Positions 1 through 12,680 are shown, counted from the stretch's first letter. The stretch is 64,000 nucleotides of DNA from Acanthaster planci (GCF_001949145.1 NW_019091389.1:119764-183763); one strand, 5' to 3'. Program-made: numbers and translations. The notes: generated by a model from the letters alone, not told the origin.

Positions 1-27
1 TCGGAGCCCCCGGCTGGTAGTGGTTAA

Positions 28-214
28 GGGTCATTGTTCTGGTTCTTGGATATCGTAGAAAGTATACACTGGTATACATGAACATCTACTCATTTGGCTG
101 GTAATTTGCATTAATTCATTGCTCTTGGAAATTAGAGGACGTGTTCTGAACTTACCAAAACAGATGTGACAGGGACACGAAAAAAGATTGGACCCCTAAT
201 TTATAGAATGACCC
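28..214. repeat. Short inverted-repeat (MITE-like) element, family C, copy 1
   Basis: The stretch begins with GGGTCATTG and ends with ATAGAATGACCC, so its ends are inverted relatives. The interior (AATTTGCATTAATTCAT, then TGTTCTGAACTTACC, then ACAGGGAC) matches, with divergence and sometimes on the other strand, copies at 9717-9972 and 59683-59904. No ORF is present. It is best read as a non-autonomous DNA transposon copy lying in an intron upstream of the first visible antistasin exon. The superfamily cannot be assigned by eye. Confidence 0.6.
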
Positions 215-609
215 ACATCAAAGGCGTGTCAAAAAGAAAATTGCAACAAAGGTTAAACATTTTTTTTGTCAGTTTTCACTTTGGGAGGGATTTCTGTTCG
301 AAGATTAGGGAGAGAGAGCCAATTAACCTGCAGATTTTGTTTACCACTGCCGCAATTTTAGTATACAGTTATTGACAAGTTATCTAGCCAAATTTCGACA
401 TCTGTGTTTTTTTGTGAGGTACCTCTGCAGTGGTTTGTTAATTACAGATTTTGCCTCTGAAATCTGAGTATTTCTGAGGCCATAAGATGATAGAGAAAGT
501 CCATTTTCTACTTTGGATTATTAAAGCTCAACATTTTTATTTGCAAGAACATTCGGTGTCTCTTAACTCTCGGGACAGTAACCTCTTCATATGTTCTGTC
601 ACACTATAG

Positions 610-3600
610 TCTGCCCCCCGACCAACTGTGCCCCGACTGGATGCCGTTACGGTCATGCCGTGGATGAGAACGGATGTGAAACTTGTAGCTGCAATCCTAG
701 CCCTGAAGGTAAACTTGCATTGGATTCACAGTCAACTCGACTCATGACTCACCATGACTCGGAATGATTGTTTGGCATCAAAGGCTCACACATTAAGTTC
801 AGTTGATCCTTGAATTGTAGTCTCTTGTTGTTTCTCACTTGCAGAGCCCTGCGAACCTGTTAAGTGCCGACGTCTTTGTCGCTACGGGTTCAAGATGGAG
901 AATGGCTGCCCCGTCTGCAAGTGCAATTACCCTCCGATAAGTATGTTGTCTTACCACTGTTTGTGCTGGTTAGAACCAGCTGTTGGGAAAATTGGCCACT
1001 GATTAACAAAAACCAGGGCAAAATTTTGTGGCACTGTGCTGAGCTCTTGAGAGATTCTCAAAACAAATTTATTACCAATCAAAGGTTTATAGGTCTACAC
1101 TGTTACTGACTGGTTCTGTGCTGTGTGCTGAGTGTGGCAAGGACTAAGCTGTGAAGTTGTTACAGTAACTAGTCACAATTATTACCTTCTCCTCTTTTGT
1201 TTCCAAAGCAAACTAAGCCAACAAAAACAAAAAAAGAAAATCCTGGTGAATGCGCATACGAAAGTTTTTGCAAGCACTGTTCAGTTAAAAAAATTGCATA
1301 AAATATACATAAAAATGTATCCAAACCCAGTACACTGGGGCACAGTTCTATTGCCACAAAAGCCAGACACCGTACCATTTGCTGTGTTATTCTTTTTTCG
1401 CTTTTCTTTGTAAAGAAAGATTCGTGACGGTTCCAAAATGATAATACAGTGCCAAATTTTCTCCACCTTTGCAGAGTTCTGTGTTCCTGTGCAGTGTAGA
1501 ATGTACTGCAGATACGGTTTTGCTGAAGATGAAGATGGCTGTGAAATCTGCCAATGTAATCCACCTCCTGGTAAGTTAAGAGTGCATGCAGTACACCTAC
1601 ATGTGGCATGTCCCTACAGATAACTGAGCATTCGGAGTTAGAAGTCATTACTTCAGAGGCACCATGCTCCTGCACCTCATGCTTAGAAAGGAACGTCTAA
1701 ATGTAGCACCACTGATGCACCCTAGTGATAGCCCGCGTCGTTAGCAGGACCATCACAAGACCAGACTCCAGACAAATCACGAGTTGCACAATGAACAGTG
1801 ACCGAGGAATACTTTTGCTGTAGTTCATTGAATAGCCTGTGACTTGAATTTAGACTGGAGGTCTTGTGTTGGTCTTGTGACAGTCTTGTGGTGTCTTTTG
1901 GTGTCTTGTGATGGTCTCAGGAGGTCTCAACAGCCTTTTCTCTGGTACGTCTGTATAAAAATGCATGTTTGCTCTCTTCTTTCTGATATTGATTGAAAAA
2001 GGCTCGGCTTTATTTGTTAAGGGGACTTTTTGCCTTGTGCATTTGGCGGTTTTTTAATTATGTGCTTGCTTCTGTTTGACAAAACGGTGCAGATGTGGTG
2101 TGCGAAAACGGCAAAGTCTACGAGCAGTGCGGCAGTGCGTGCCCAGAGACCTGCCAGAGCATCCGCAAAGACGAGGACGTTGCCTGCCCAGCTGTCTGTG
2201 TTGAGGGCTGCTTCTGCCCCCCCGGCACCATGCAGGACTCGGACGGGATGTGCATCAAGCAGAAGCAGTGTGGTTGCCTGTTTGACGCTGACAGCAATGG
2301 CGAGAAGGAATACTACCGGGTAATGGACTGTTCTGGCTTTGCTCCGCCCACCTTAGCAACCGAATGACAATGGCATTAGCTCGGTGAAGTTCAGGTTCAT
2401 CTCTGAACACACATACTTGCCCTTGATTTGGTTGATATTTACATCTGAATGAGGATGTCCATACGATGTAATCCATCTGAAACTGCTTTTAAGATTTTGT
2501 TTTGATTTTATTCAAAACTTTACACAAAGTTGCATTTTACTTTTGAAAAATGATGCACAGCTTTGTTAGGCCTATTGGCTTGTGTGCAGTTTTTTATTCT
2601 GCATGTGACCGAGGTTGGCCCAGCCAGTAGCTGACAACCACTGTTAGTAACTGTCAGTACGTTTTCACAGTCACCTCACCAAAAACACCTCCTCCAATTG
2701 GTCAGTACACACTTGCAATTGACAGGTTGGAAGGTCCTTTGGATTCATTGCCAACGTTTTGACTGAATGAAAAAAATTTGCACGGAAGTAGGATTAGAAC
2801 CTCTGACCTCCGGAGTATCGCACTGGTGCACTGCCAACTGAGCTATCCAGCCCTGTAGTTGGATATTTGCCAAGTTATGCCAACGGAGGTTGATTTGGAG
2901 AGGGGCAGCAACAGGGTGGGTTGACTTGTCAACACCCCCCCACACCATTCAATATGTAAATTTTTTACATATAGTAATAGTAGTTTAGGGAAAAAGTCTC
3001 CTTTCCTGTATTGACACATAAATCTTCGTTCATTGTTTAAAAAAAAAAGCAGATATCCCATATCTGCCACTTACAAATCCAGCAAGATCACAGTAGTATT
3101 GCATTCTGAGAAATGGTAAATGGAGATCACTCAGAAAGGATAGAGCTTTTTTGTTGAAATGAAATCGTCAGACAGCCCAGAAGAGGAAACTGACTTGTTT
3201 TGTTGTTATACAAACATAATGGATGAAAAGGGGGGTTTCACTGGTAAGTTTCAAAGTCACATCAGCTTGAAACAAATCCAGACACGTGATCACTGTTCTT
3301 CTGGAAAGCCCTTGGTAGTGACGAAAGCGTTGCGCCAACTCTTGTTGAGGAAACCTGTCAAGGATAGTTTGCACAGAAGTTAGCACATAAGATATTGGCC
3401 TTCCTGATGTGGAGTGATTGTGTAACCAGGATTTGTTTACCACCACGGTACTGATGTTGTTGCAACTGACTTACCCAGCACTTGGACAATAACTTGTAAA
3501 TGTGACCCAACCCTTCAAAATGAGTCACAAGTCGACACACCTACTTTTGAGTAGGCAAGCTTAAACCAAATTTTGTCTCCAGAGAAGTCAATAGGATAGC

Positions 3601-4868
3601 AGCTTTCATTCCATTGGCCTACAGAAGGCCTGGAATTAAACATGTTAGACTTATCTTAAAGGAAGAGCTTTTCATGTTCTTTCATATGTGTCATAAAAAT
3701 AAGCAAGTAAAATATATACTTTGACTTTGGGATTGGGTGGCACAAGGTGTTAATAATTAATCAGTGGAGTAGATTTTACTTAGCAATGAGAAAGCATGTG
3801 GCCTAGTGGTTATGGTTTGTAGCTTCTGGTCATAGGGTCAGGGGTTCAAATCCAGCTAGTGGCAGCATGTTGTGAACTTGGGCAAGTCACTTTACTTCTT
3901 ATATGTCGCTCCCCACCCAGGAGTAAATGGGTGCCTGTGAGGAGAGACATGGTCATTTTAAGCCATTTGCGTCAAAATGGCAGCATCAGGCTAGTACACT
4001 CCCTAGGGAGCTGAGATGGTTTCAGGAATGTTCAGATGATGTGGGCATAGTGTGCAGGGATGATGATAATACAGCGCCTCAGAATAGTTTACTAGATGGA
4101 TGGCCCTTAACAAGTGTTTGTTATTATTATTTATTATTAGAATGTCAATTTTCACAAGCAAACAGTCAATTCAGGAATAAATTAAATAAGTAGAGGTTTT
4201 TAGATAAACTGAAGACTACATCAGTGAAAGTCATCTATGATAAAACACTTCCCAAACAATGCAGACCTGAAGATTGCATTGGTCAACATTTTCATTTGTG
4301 TGCTGAATGTACTGGGGAAATCACACCAGATGACCTCAGCGGTTAATAAGCCATTTGCGAGTTAAATTTGAATAAAATCTGGTACGCTGAGTTATTTAAT
4401 TGCACACAAACGTAACAATTTTAATTCCCCAGACGAAAGACACTGTTGCTATACCTCGTGATTCGAGGCAAGCTTTGCATAGCGACAACCATCTCTGGAA
4501 TGGACTGGTTCCTTTTGTGCCCTTCTTATCCATTGAGAATAGTGCATTGTGGCAAGGTGTCTCTTATGTAACTAAGCAAAAGTTTGCCCCAAATCATGAG
4601 GTATAGCAACAGTGTTTTTAGTGTGGAGAATTCAAATTGCTATGTTCCTGTGAATTTAAAGAACTCAGAGGACCAGATTTTATTCAAAGGTCACTCGCAA
4701 AAGGCTAATTGAAGTGGAAGCTATTGGTAACTTGAACCAAATGTCCTCTGTTCTTTTTGGCAGCTGGGAGAATCCTTCCACGTGGGCATCAACAAGCGCC
4801 AGCGGTGTCAGTGTCGTCGCAATGGCCTAGTGATGTGCACACTCAGGAGAAGGCACTACCACCCTTGA
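610..4868 (+). CDS. 3' part of a secreted antistasin-repeat / TIL-domain protein (5 exons visible)
   Basis: I join five exons: 610-708, 845-940, 1475-1570, 2093-2319 and 4764-4868 (stop TGA at 4866-4868). Each has an AG acceptor and, except the last, a GT donor. The first three each encode one antistasin-like unit with the pattern C-x4-C-x3-C-x-Y-G-[FH]-x(7,8)-G-C-x2-C-x-C, and all begin and end in phase 1. Exon 4 encodes a trypsin-inhibitor-like (TIL) cysteine-rich domain with about ten cysteines (CENGKVYEQCG, then CPETC, then CFCPPG). Exon 5 continues in frame as LGESFHVG, then CQCRRNGLVMC, the usual tail after a TIL domain. The product should be extracellular, possibly a protease inhibitor or matrix/BMP-binding type protein. 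The 5' part, with any signal peptide, lies before the window. I do not recognise a specific orthologue; CRIM1-like or zonadhesin/BMPER-like architecture are alternatives. Confidence 0.8.
1747..1925. repeat. Imperfect foldback with GTCTTGTG repeats
   Basis: CCATCACAAGAC near 1750 is the reverse complement of GTCTTGTGATGG near 1905. The right arm region also repeats GTCTTGTG several times at short intervals (about 1862-1912). It lies in the intron before the TIL exon. It has no coding potential and is probably a degraded inverted-repeat element or a small minisatellite. Confidence 0.4.
2770..2858 (-). repeat. tRNA-derived SINE head
   Basis: Read on the minus strand, this has a Pol III A box (TAGCTCAGTTGG) and, about 40 nt later, a B-box-like GGTTCTAATCC. 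It begins with GGGCTGGATAGC. The acceptor stem does not close at the 3' side and the B box has a G-to-T change. It is therefore a tRNA-derived repeat rather than a functional tRNA. It lies in the last intron of the antistasin/TIL gene. Confidence 0.65.
3783..4140 (+). repeat. Full-length tRNA-derived SINE with a conserved central domain
   Basis: The head contains an A-box-like TGGCCTAGTGGTTATGG and a perfect B box, GGTTCAAATCC (about 3843-3853). A central block follows: CTTGGGCAAGTCACTTTACT, then CACCCAGGAGTAAATGGGT. The element ends in a TTATTATTATTTATTATTA tail. The same central block occurs on the minus strand near 51800. Such central domains are shared by old metazoan SINE superfamilies; I do not name the superfamily without an alignment. 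Confidence 0.8.
4345..4710. repeat. Long foldback MITE, family A, copy 1
   Basis: The ends are inverted repeats of about 38 bp. The left end starts AATAAGCCATTTGCGAGT, and the right end read in reverse starts AATTAGCCTTTTGCGAGT. The complementarity continues inward: CACTGTTGCTATACCTCGTG near 4440 pairs with a reverse copy near 4595. Most of the element could therefore fold into one hairpin. A second copy lies at 29520-29823. It sits in the last intron of the antistasin/TIL gene, about 50 bp before the final exon. Confidence 0.75.
4764..4868 (+). other. Terminal coding exon of the antistasin/TIL gene
   Basis: A pyrimidine-rich acceptor ending TTTTTGGCAG precedes CTGGGAGAATCC. The TIL exon ends in phase 0 after CGG (donor GTAATG), so the join reads EYYR-LGESFHVGINKRQRC. 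The exon carries the C-x-C ... C signature that often follows TIL modules. It ends in a basic tail, TLRRRHYHP, before TGA. The intron is about 2.4 kb and carries two SINEs and one MITE. The donor is not a strong consensus, but frame, domain continuity and stop agree. Confidence 0.75.
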
Positions 4869-5756
4869 AAAGTACCACACGAAAACAAGACCTGAAATGG
4901 TGGAGAGTTATGTCGGCAACCCAAATTAGCAGACAAACGATATAGGTTTAGTTTTTAGGGGGGGTTGGTAGTGGTAGATCAAATGTAACCAAATATGAAG
5001 CTCATTTTTCTGAAATATAGTTTGTACCAACTAAACAAGGGATTGCCGATGAACTGAAACAAATCAGGTTTTTTATATGTAGCAACTTGTATAACAAATA
5101 TCATTATTGGTTCGTTATATTTTAGGTAGTCCATGATTGGCAAGTTGTGGCTATATTCACTAGTAAAGGAATATGTAAGCAACAAAATAGAATAATCCAT
5201 TCAGCCCTGTTGACTGCCTGTCCGGATGGGGAACACATGCACCCCTCTGTTGCTATACTGTGTGTCTAGCCACGCACATTACAAGGGCATGCGTGTAAGC
5301 CTATCATCAGACATCCTGCTACACTGTCATCGCTGTGATTGTTTAGCTAATGCAATTACAAGTCTGGCTTACCATTGTCAAATTGGGAAGATTGACGTTC
5401 ACCCATGGGTGCCAATTTCTTGACTCTGCTAAGCGCAAAAGTAATAGCTTACCATAGACAATACTTAGCAGAGACAAGATACAGTACACAATTCCATTAA
5501 ACATTAATTGTTTGTATTCTTAGCAGGTATTTGCTCAGCAATGTAATTCAGAGCTCAGTGAAATATGGCGCCGGAATTGAGAAATGGATGGGAACAGAAA
5601 GTGAAATAACATATATGATATGAATCTTCTTATAACGGTCTGTACACTGCAGAATCAGTTTTAGGGTGTTTTTCAGAAAAGGGAATTCCTTTTATAATAT
5701 TGTTTACTGGCTTAGTGTAGTTAAGGAATCTTTTGCGGAGAACTTCATTTGTCATA

Positions 5757-5762
5757 AATAAA
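5757..5762 (+). terminator. Candidate poly(A) signal of the antistasin/TIL gene
   Basis: AATAAA lies about 890 nt after the TGA at 4866-4868, in otherwise non-coding DNA. It is the first canonical hexamer I noted in that stretch. The true cleavage site is unknown. Confidence 0.3.
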
Positions 5763-6647
5763 TCAAAAGAGAGTGTTTTGAGTGGGATAAATGATCTTTA
5801 TGAATGTTCTATCGCTATTATAGTTTGTTGATTGCTCTAATGTGTGGTTTTTATTCCTGGTAGTTGAAAACTACTTTTACTTTTCATAATGCTTCATGTG
5901 TGTGATGAATTAGATCTTCAAAGATAAGCTGTGTAGACTAGGAAGATGCATTGTTGAAGAGCTGATCAACTATCATACAGACAATAATAGGGCAAAGAGC
6001 CTAGTAGGTGAACTTGGACACCATATTAAAGTTGAAAAGTTAACAATTTTATAAGTGAATGTATGTGGTAGATCCAGGCTTAGTCACTTTCATGAGTAAA
6101 GTGGAAGCAAATTTTACAATTGTATGAAACAAAATTTCTAGATTCGGTCACCTGGAATTAATCATGCTGTACAATATTTCAATTGTCTAATAGAAAAGGT
6201 ATCATCTACTTTCCTTGTTTTAGTGGGGGTTTTCCATGTCGAACATTCAGATGCCAGTGAACAAATCTTCACAGTTTTACTCAACTGAAATGTGAAATAA
6301 TTTAAAGATTTTGCCCGGTTAGTTTTGATACCACAGATCTTTATTGCATTGGACCTAATAAATAACTCTATTGACTAGTGTTGAACAGCTCAAATCAGTG
6401 TTGAGGGGTTTATTTCACTTATCCCCCTCCCTTCCAGTACACTCGCCTTGCTATTGTTGGCTCTTTTGTATCAGGTATATCGGTCTTTTTCTCAAACACC
6501 TACCCTGAGCAAATGTACTTTCTTGAACTCTGTGTGCAACTCATTTTATTTGGAGATAGTTGGAACAACTCTCCACTGACCGATGTCGCGTAGCGCCGCT
6601 GTGAACTTTCACTTACGTTGATGGGTTTCCCATTCACCAACCTTTAG

Positions 6648-7002
6648 CATGTGCGTCTTTGTATCAGATTTTATGGGAGTGATGGGCTATTGAATCATCC
6701 CCCCACACACACTTTTTGTGGTGAGCAAAAAATTAAAGCGGATTGTGTAGTCTTTTTTCAGACTTCCAGCGACTAAAATGTGTTCAATCTCACTCAAAAA
6801 TGGAAAAACAGTTTTTAAGCCATAAATATGCCCTTCTGTGAATACATATTACAGGTGTACATCAATATCATGAGCATCGACCTGTATACAGTCATGGTGT
6901 CACCCCCCCCCCCGTTTTCAAATTTTCATGGTTGGGCAAGTCATCCCCCACCTGTCCCCATCCCTCATCTCCAACAACTTCCGACACAGATTTACGCCAC
7001 TG
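6648..7002 (+). repeat. Interspersed element, family D, copy 1
   Basis: This region aligns by eye, with moderate divergence, to the reverse complement of 27295-27650. Shared words include GAGCAAAAAAT, AAGCGGATTGTG, TTTTTAAAAGCCATAAA (here TTTTTAAGCCATAAA) and ATCATGA(G/A)CATCG. The right end TTTACGCCACTG matches the CTACGCTACTG end of the other copy, which suggests a CAGTRGCGTA-type terminus. There is no ORF, so it is a non-autonomous DNA transposon candidate. Confidence 0.6.
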
Positions 7003-9398
7003 ATTGGCGGAATTGGTAAAAACTGATTACGCAAAAAAGTTCCGTTTCCTCAGTATTTCCTCGTCAAAAGAAACTCAGTGCATTACATGCATGCGTTTGC
7101 AACGATTTTGTTTGACGTGTTCGCTTTTGTTTATTTTGATTTTTAAAGCCCACTGGACTTTTTAATTGGCATTATCTTAAAGACATTAGCGCAGTAAACG
7201 AAGGTGTCAAAAGCTCATACCCCCACTGACAGTAGTGGCTATGTTTTTAGGTGCCGCCACTTCACAGTTTTATCTATTTTTTTATCATTATTATTTTTTT
7301 CTCTCTCCTTTCCTTTTGTATCAGTGATCTATTGTTGGAAATGAAACCCGCACCATTGGCGACACAACGGCCTTGATCCTACGTTGCTTTCCTATCCTCT
7401 CTATTTTGTCAATGACGCAGCTGAAATTATTCGATCGCGACTTTCGGTGCATTGTGCAAAGTGCGCCTACAGGTACGGAGTCCCCAAAGGGACAGCGGGA
7501 GAGACAAATCAAAGGACAGAAAGCAAGCAAACGAGTTTCAACACATACATCCTTTCAAAATGAGATTTCATTTCATCAAAATCATTCTTCGCCTTAAAAA
7601 TTTTTCGGGGGCTTCCTCGAAATGATACTAAATTCCGTCAAAATAATCACTGTTACAAACATGCGCGGGTTTAGCATTTAAACACTTCTAAACACTTGAA
7701 CTCTTTTTTAAGTTTGTCGCTCTATCAGTTTTGAAACACGTATACGTGCCAAACAGGCTTAGAATATCAACGGATTATGTTTAGTGATTGAAATTTAGGA
7801 ATTTGACTTCAGCTTCCAAACTTAGTAAAGCCAGAATGACTGATCTCAGAACATCTCCCATCTGCAAAATACGCCTTGACCTGCTTTTTTTAGTTGAGAT
7901 TACATCTCAAACCGTCAAGGTAGGTATTTCTATGGAGCAAAACATTATTAGGGAATACTTGAAAATAGGAAATAAAAGGAAATAACATATTCAGGGAACG
8001 AAATATTCCCAGAAAAGGAATGTGTTTTTAATCACTCGTTTGTTAGTTTTGGGGTTTCTTTATTTTAAATTTGTTTGCTTAGTTCTTTTAGTTTTTGCCT
8101 GACTCTTAAGGATCTCTGTATTTAGAAACAAAAGGTGAGTATAGGCCTGCAGCGGCGGGTCCTTCCCAAAAAAGATAACAACTGAATGCTATTATTATCA
8201 CTTTCAAGCGCGGCATGTATAGGTCCAGAGGAAAAAAATGCCTCGTGGACATCCTCAAACTGGGCCAGATAATTCCAGATAATAAGCGTATTCTACCTTA
8301 GCAAGAAGATCGACTTGTAATAAAATTAGGGACAGTTATTTTCAACTATGCGCTGTTTACAACAGTTTCTTAAAATAAAATTTGAAGAAAAATTGAAAGA
8401 ACAGTTTTTGCTAGCCCCCATATTCCAATTTAATGCTGAGCCTTCACGTCTCTTGTGGCGGCTCTTGATGAGCTAGTTCGGTATTCTGACAGTGCACGTT
8501 GTGTACGAGGCTAGGCTATTCGGGAACAGCTACGGCCTACGAGCGCGTGCGATAGTGTATCAGCGGAGCCATATACGCTGATTCACGTGCGCTTTGTTCT
8601 TGAAAAGACCTTGGCTTTTTGAAATACCGTACCGTCTGCAACCAGTTACAGGTTAAAGCTTTTACCACGAAGAGTTGGATATACGTTGCAACCGACACAA
8701 AATAGGCCTAGATTTCTTTCTTTTTTTCAGGAGATGATTTAATACCAGACACTTCAAGATCAGCAATTTACACGTCCAATTTCATAAATCATCAGCCCAA
8801 GGGGGGAGGCTTCAAGTTTTTTAATTTCTGAAAAACGAAGGTATGATATAGGCCTACAAATACATCCTACATACATGTATTATGTAAATCCGTAAATCCC
8901 AGTCACCTGAGGGAGGGGGGTTGAGCAATGTCAGCTTTTATGGGGGGGGGGAATTACAGTTATTTGCAAAAGCTTAAGATCACCTGGAATTTTGTTGGTA
9001 TGGGCTTGCATTACATGTCTGATTGAATTATTACATTTTTACAGCTGCCCATAACATCCAAATAGTGCTATAAGCCATTTGAATCTGCAAAGGCAGGTCG
9101 TGTATGACATTTGTCTAACATAGGCCTAGGCGAAAAAAACGGTTTAAGTCATCGGAAACGGTGCAGGGTACACTAACTACATGTATTTGAATGTTAACAT
9201 TTCAAATCATGGAAATGTAGTCAAATAGCTGTTCGGCCAAATTATAAAGGGTACGTTACACATTGAAACTTCACATAAGTTGCTATGACGGATTTGTTTA
9301 TTTTTTTTTCCTTCAGGTAAATGCATTTCTTGTGTGTTGTCCTAAACTTTTGAAAATGACTGTAAATTCCGATCCGAGCCCCCATTCCAGCGTACACG

Positions 9399-9501
9399 CA
9401 GGGGCGTAGCCAGGAAGGGGGCACACCCCCCCCCCAAAAATGCCCGGTACCCCCTTCCATGTGCCCCCGCACTAGTAAAATCCTAGCTATACGTCACTGC
9501 C
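9399..9501. repeat. Very short inverted-repeat element with GGCGTAGC ends
   Basis: The left end GCAGGGGCGTAGCCAGGA is an imperfect inverted copy of the right end, TCCTAGCTATACGTCACTGC. The middle is a C-run. Its termini resemble the CAGTRGCGTA ends of the elements at 6648 and 27295, so it may be an internally deleted relative. Confidence 0.5.
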
Positions 9502-9716
9502 TACACGGACCCCGGGGCATCATTGACATACTACACGTCTCCTTCAGATACATTTTTGGAGAAGTTCTGAACAACTGAGGATATGTTACAATTTTCAAAA
9601 GTGGATATTTGAGTGATACATAATACCGGCATTTTTAATTGGAAATATTATCCTAATGCACAAAACGCAATGCAGGACTCACTAGTTGGATATAAGCAAG
9701 GACGGCAAAGGTAAAT

Positions 9717-9972
9717 GGGTCCTTCTATAAATTTGGGATCCAATTTTTCCCCCGTATATATGGCATATAAATTTCTTAATGTTCAGAACTCATTGTTTAA
9801 TTTAATTCCAAAATTGAATAAGTAAGGAAAATTACCTGCTAAACAAATAACAATTGTTTGAAATCAATTTCAGTGATACATCCCTTGTCAAATATGTCAG
9901 ATGATATACATGTCTGAGGTAACAGGGACGGGAAAATGTCACATTTTAGACCCCAAATTTATAGAATGACCC
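9717..9972. repeat. MITE-like element, family C, copy 2
   Basis: It starts GGGTCCTTCTATAAATTTGG and ends CAAATTTATAGAATGACCC, inverted repeats of about 20 bp. The interior ATTACCTGCTAAACAAATAA and the ACAGGGACGGGAAAA block recur at 59683-59904 and, on the other strand, at 28-214. No coding capacity is seen. Confidence 0.7.
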
Positions 9973-11379
9973 AAATAGCTTAATAAGGATTATGCGATAT
10001 TTTCAGAAATTGTCCCTTTTTCAAAAGTAGTTTATTCATCTTTGAAAATCTATGTTCACAAATGAGAGAGCGGCAGCACTGACGCGTGGTATGCATGCAA
10101 AAGTGGAGTTGCATGATGGTTTAGTGTTGGCCTGGATGCAGAGTGTTTTTCAGTAGATTGGGGAGGAAACTCTTCAGCTGGGCCTAGGCCTGTACTTTGC
10201 AAGAGTACGGTTCTCAAAAAATGGCTAATGCAGTTGTAAGTTAGGCCTATTGAAATTTTTGCCAAAGGCTGCTTTTCGACACTTTCAAAAATCATCAAAA
10301 CTTAATGTGCGAGTGCATCATATTAGTGGATCCCCATTTTCGTTTTTGGCTACGGAAGAAGGATGGACCAACGTAAATGATTCCAAGTCACTGACTCAGT
10401 AGGACAGCGACAAGTGCACTTGAGTCCCTCACTGTATGGTATTCCGACACATGCCGATGACTCGTGTTTGTCATCATGTCATACGGATGGGTTAAAAAAA
10501 ACTTTTGAAGAGATTTCTCCAGGTGCCCTGATGCATGAAAATGATGAAAATGGCAAAAAAATTTAAGTTATACATAAATTGATGGAACTGTTCATTTTGG
10601 CAACATAAGCAAAACAAGACAGGAAAACAAGGCCATACTCTGTAGAAAAATGTTCAACAAAATAAACAAACACCCAAACAAACACAAGTTCCACCTAATT
10701 CTTACTTCAAATTAATCAAAGTGTCATAACACCCCTCACGGTTCAAAATTTTCTGCGTCGCGTGGCAGACTAACATGCGCATACCCAGCAGGTTCCCAAG
10801 CTGCCAAGCACGGCAGTGGTCGGCGGGCTGCCGCTGATCCGACCTGACCACACCACTGATAGTGGTTCAGTTTCAAAACTATTGTGAAACAAGACTTTGC
10901 TTTATTTTCCAAACTATTCTAGCCGTAAAATCACCCAGTTTTAATAATTTTGCCGATTTATTCCACGTATAATGCAGAGTAAAGCTCCGTAATTTTGAAA
11001 ATCCACGTGTGACACAGTAAGATATGTCCACAAGTTCGTAATAAGGGTAACATTTTTACATCATTTACAACCACTAATATTCCTCTGTAAAACTCATATA
11101 CACTCAACTACATGAACATGTACACATACATGTACATATGGCGCAAGGTCTATTTTTGTCATACGTCACAACACAAAGGCATTCTATTTACTGCCGTTCT
11201 CCCTCTGCACTTACGTATGACGAAGTAGGTAATCGCCAAAATGTGTCAAATTTATTGTGTATCTATTAGCTCTGAAAAATGAAAGTTTAATTTTAATTGT
11301 TATCACCTAAATTTGGGGAAAAAATCCTCTGAATAACAGTACTGTGTTTATTAAAACACGCAAGATCGATCCGTCTCGG

Positions 11380-11980
11380 TAAACAAACCAGCGCCAATCG
11401 AGGAATTGACCAATGAGGAAATACTTCTTAGAGGGGGTCTGTCAATTGACGCAGCCTAACCCGCCAGTCATGTAAATGAAGTCTGCATTTTTTGTGTGTT
11501 GTTCACGGACGTCTATGCACCGTACGTACGATTTGCGTGCGTTCAGTGTGCGTACTGAAATTTACATGTAAAAACATTGCCTCACACACACTTTGCGACG
11601 ATGATCAATGAAGAAAAGAGTCGCCATTTTAGCCAAGCCTTTCAGTCGAGTATGCTGCCTGTTCCGGGCCGAATGCAGCCCTGAATTGCAGCTTTCACAT
11701 ACAGGAAGCTGAGGGTTGCTCTCATTTATATTGGTTTCGGCATTTGGAGAAAGGAAAATCTGGGAAAAGGTGTGCCACAGTCGAAAAATAAAAGGGTGTA
11801 TCCGCGATTCCGGGTCGGGCTGACGTGTTTGCAGAAGGAACGTGGCCCAATTGGTCACGTGGTAATTGCGGCTTTTTTTCTCGGATGGTTCGTGGATCGC
11901 ACGAGCAACTTCTGCATGGTTTGAAAGAATTGCCTTTAACTTCGAGCTTCAGGAGGTGACTGCTTTTCCCAAGAAAGGTG
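11380..11980 (+). promoter_or_regulatory. Candidate KANSL1 promoter and non-coding first exon
   Basis: CpG and ACGT words become frequent here compared with the flanks. CCAATTGG at 11847-11854 (a CCAAT box on both strands) lies directly beside an E-box CACGTG at 11856-11861. A possible donor, AAAG|GTGTGT, occurs near 11977. The next acceptor-bounded segment is the exon starting at 12965 that carries the KANSL1 start codon. A 5' non-coding exon here is inferred from position and composition, not demonstrated. Confidence 0.4.
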
Positions 11981-12680
11981 TGTTTCTTTGGAGTTGGAAC
12001 GTTTATTCGTCGGTTTGTGTCATGGTTTTTGTCGTGTCATGTGCGGAATTATTAAATTAAATGTCGAGTTTTCGCGGGAAAAATGTCAGGAAGTTTTGAG
12101 TGTCACGTGTATAATATGAATTGATTGTTGTGGTCATGTTGTTAGTTATGTGAAGCTGTTCAAGAATAAGGGTGCCCAGGGTTGGCCTATCTGAGTTTTA
12201 ATGTACCCCAACCATTTCAATAAAGTGACAAATGGAAGTGATTTACAAAGTAGCCATTGTTTCTGACATGTCTGAGCTTAGGCCTTACCCAACCTATCCG
12301 TCAGGGAAGGCCCCTAGCAGCACATTTCCCTCATTTCATCATTCATGTCTGCATGTCCACAGCCTTGCCTGTAACCTCAGCACAGGAGCCGATGCTACTA
12401 GTGCTAGGGTGTTGGCTTGTTTTGATTTGGTATTTTGTGATCATTGACAGATATATGCCATTGTTATTCACTGTTCAGTTGAGAAATGCCGTGTCTGGCA
12501 AATTGCATTATTTCATGTAAACAAACAGAGGCTTGTGCATTAACTTGTAATTTTACAACCTGAAATTCATTGCTTTCAAGGTAAAGTATACAAAGAGTTA
12601 AATCAAATAAATACTTCATGTTTCCATTATCTGTTGTGCAGTACACATCTATACAGAGAAATAATAACATAGGCCAATAC

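Larger units (their letters stand above)
5763..11379. other. Intergenic DNA with repeats; no gene seen
   Basis: No ORF here has recognisable protein character or is flanked by convincing splice sites. It holds the elements at 6648-7002, 9399-9501 and 9717-9972, homopolymer C or G runs (near 6901, 8941 and 9425) and AT-rich unique sequence. The stretch around 8440-8600 is richer in CpG (several GCGC and ACGT words) than its surroundings, but I could not connect it to a gene. Confidence 0.5.

Noticed and set aside
1169-1675. Minus-strand open frame of 168 codons
   Set aside because: It overlaps an antistasin exon on the opposite strand, has no domain signature and includes AT-rich intron.
2776-2853. 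Functional tRNA gene
   Set aside because: The A and B boxes are present, but the acceptor stem does not pair and the B box is mutated. It is a SINE head.
2745-2948. Minus-strand open frame reading WIAQLAVHQCDTPEVRGSNP
   Set aside because: This is the familiar translation of a tRNA-like sequence (the SINE at 2770-2858), not a protein.
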